A stretch of DNA of 64,000 nt from Owenweeksia sp965229445. Its GTDB lineage: Bacteria > Bacteroidota > Bacteroidia > Flavobacteriales > Schleiferiaceae. The number at the start of each line of letters is the position of its first letter. Position 1 is the stretch's first letter. The position numbers and the translations under genes are program-made. Where the stretch lies: positions 806,001 to 870,000 of the forward strand of contig OZ245876.1 of assembly GCA_965229445.1 (NCBI GenBank), in the 5' to 3' direction. This document shows, one piece after another, positions 63,116 to 64,000 of this stretch. Under the pieces are notes generated by a model. The model did not search any database and was not told the DNA's origin. It saw nothing but the letters and a program-made list of their open reading frames with translations.

Positions 63116-63763
63116 TTGACAATTCTTAAGATCTTCTATGGTAGCTTTTGGGTCTTGCGACTTAAACACAAAGCTTCCAGCCACCAGTACATCGGCACCT
63201 AGTTCAACCAACTTGCCAGCATTGGCAGATGTTACACCGCCATCAATTTCAATCAAGGCTGATGAACCGGTCTTATCGATCATAGATTTAAGCTCTGATA
63301 CTTTTTCAAAAGTATGTTGGATAAATTTCTGACCACCAAAACCGGGGTTTACACTCATCAAACAAACTAGATCAATGTCATTGATTACCTCTTTTAATAA
63401 GCTTACCGGTGTATGTGGGTTGATAGCTACCCCGGCTTGCATGCCTTCGGATTTAATTGCCTGGAGGCTACGATGCAAATGGGTAGAAGCTTCATAGTGC
63501 ACGGTTAATATATCGGCCCCGGCTTGTTTGAAATCTTTGATATAACGTTCAGGTTGAACAATCATCAAATGCACATCCATCGGTTTAGTGGCGTGTTGCT
63601 TCATGGCCTTTATTACAGGTAAGCCAAATGATATATTGGGTACAAAAACGCCATCCATAACGTCAATGTGAAACCAGTCGGCGCTACTTTCATTTAACAT
63701 TTCACACTCTCGCTGGATATTTCCAAAATCTGAGGCTAATAAGGAAGGAGCAATTATGGGCAT
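63104..63763 (-). CDS. rpe: Ribulose-phosphate 3-epimerase
   Basis: A 219-residue TIM-barrel epimerase of the pentose phosphate and Calvin pathways. PIIAPSLLASDFGNI at the start, FHIDVMDGVFVPNISFGLPVI, the MDVHLMI strand, LMSVNPGFGGQKFI and the late IEIDGGVTSAN are all defining, and they include the catalytic Asp pair and metal-binding His. ATG at 63763 gives the normal N-terminus; the frame extends to a TTG at 63781. Confidence 0.97.
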   Translation of the reverse strand: MPIIAPSLLASDFGNIQRECEMLNESSADWFHIDVMDGVFVPNISFGLPVIKAMKQHATKPMDVHLMIVQPERYIKDFKQAGADILTVHYEASTHLHRSLQAIKSEGMQAGVAINPHTPVSLLKEVINDIDLVCLMSVNPGFGGQKFIQHTFEKVSELKSMIDKTGSSALIEIDGGVTSANAGKLVELGADVLVAGSFVFKSQDPKATIEDLKNCQLQS

Positions 63764-64000
63764 TATTCTACTTTGATGCAAAGGTATTTTATTATGTCCT
63801 TTTCAAAACTGCCAACGCTGGCAAATGCCATGAAGTTTATCAAAAGTGGTTGATAATGAAAATTCGCCTTTCACCATTGATCAAAGCTAATTTAGGTTTA
63901 GCACAGATAGACCGCTCAAAGTTGATTTGTTGGAGAAACTTTTGGCTAGTGACAGGATGGTTGAAAATTAGCCGTTGTTAAACGTTTAATATACGGCTAG

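Noticed and set aside
63858..63983. Short + strand ORF of 41 residues at the right edge
   Set aside because: No ribosome-binding or family evidence; probably promoter DNA for rpe or for a gene beyond the window.

Overview
This window is chromosomal DNA of a Bacteroidota bacterium, most likely a Flavobacteriales or Cryomorphaceae-like marine lineage. The evidence is a set of secreted proteins with C-terminal type IX secretion (T9SS) sorting domains, a porQ gene, the gliding genes gldF and gldG, a type B L31, promoter boxes of the TTTG/TAnnTTTG type, and a tmRNA whose tag reads GENNFALAA. Genes are tightly packed, often with 1-4 nt start/stop overlaps. No integrase, transposase, CRISPR array, rRNA or tRNA was seen; the only stable RNA recognised is tmRNA.

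Layout. 0-8 kb: 3' end of a kelch-type secreted protein, a GNAT and a quinone-oxidoreductase-like gene, DUF1015 plus YggS, a DEDDh exonuclease fused to a GIY-YIG-like region, purC and phoH. 8-14.6 kb: an operon of a SAM hydroxide adenosyltransferase, an ABM-domain protein, gldF, gldG and a DUF4340 protein, then dnaN and a PPP-type phosphatase. 15-27.6 kb: beta-barrel proteins, pruA, a YwqK-like protein, yaaA, a beta-helix lipoprotein, rpmE2, a GlmU-like protein, lon, porQ and cmk. 28.4-34.6 kb: acyl-CoA-binding protein, psd, cdsA, LUD protein, ftsH, rsfS, birA and an SRPBCC protein. 34.6-46.2 kb: pyrE, NUDIX, coaD, ddl, dinB, a SMUG2-like glycosylase, secreted proteins, hemD, typA, a methyltransferase, and a candidate small RNA near 41.2 kb.

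The most interesting part is 46.5-54.2 kb. Two convergent transcription units hold a UbiA-family prenyltransferase and a rifampin-phosphotransferase-like dikinase on the + strand. On the - strand they hold an ICMT-like methyltransferase, a CDP-alcohol phosphatidyltransferase, a CarS-like (CDP-archaeol synthase family) protein, and an HMG-CoA reductase fused to an APH-type kinase. UbiA, CarS and a CDP-alcohol transferase are consecutive classes of enzyme in archaeal ether-lipid synthesis, and HMG-CoA reductase feeds isoprenoid supply. The cluster therefore looks like an undescribed pathway for an isoprenoid-containing (phospho)lipid. It coexists with ordinary bacterial phospholipid genes (cdsA, psd) at 28.7-30.2 kb. 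No G1P dehydrogenase or GGGP synthase is visible here, so the product is inference.

54.3-64 kb: a CsgG/TolB-like barrel protein divergent from an HTH regulator across an AT-rich region with inverted repeats, a histidine-kinase remnant, an SBBP-repeat secreted protein, tmRNA, a small secreted protein, a saccharopine/alanine dehydrogenase-like enzyme, an O-acyltransferase/N-acyltransferase pair resembling the glycine-lipid genes glsA and glsB, and rpe.
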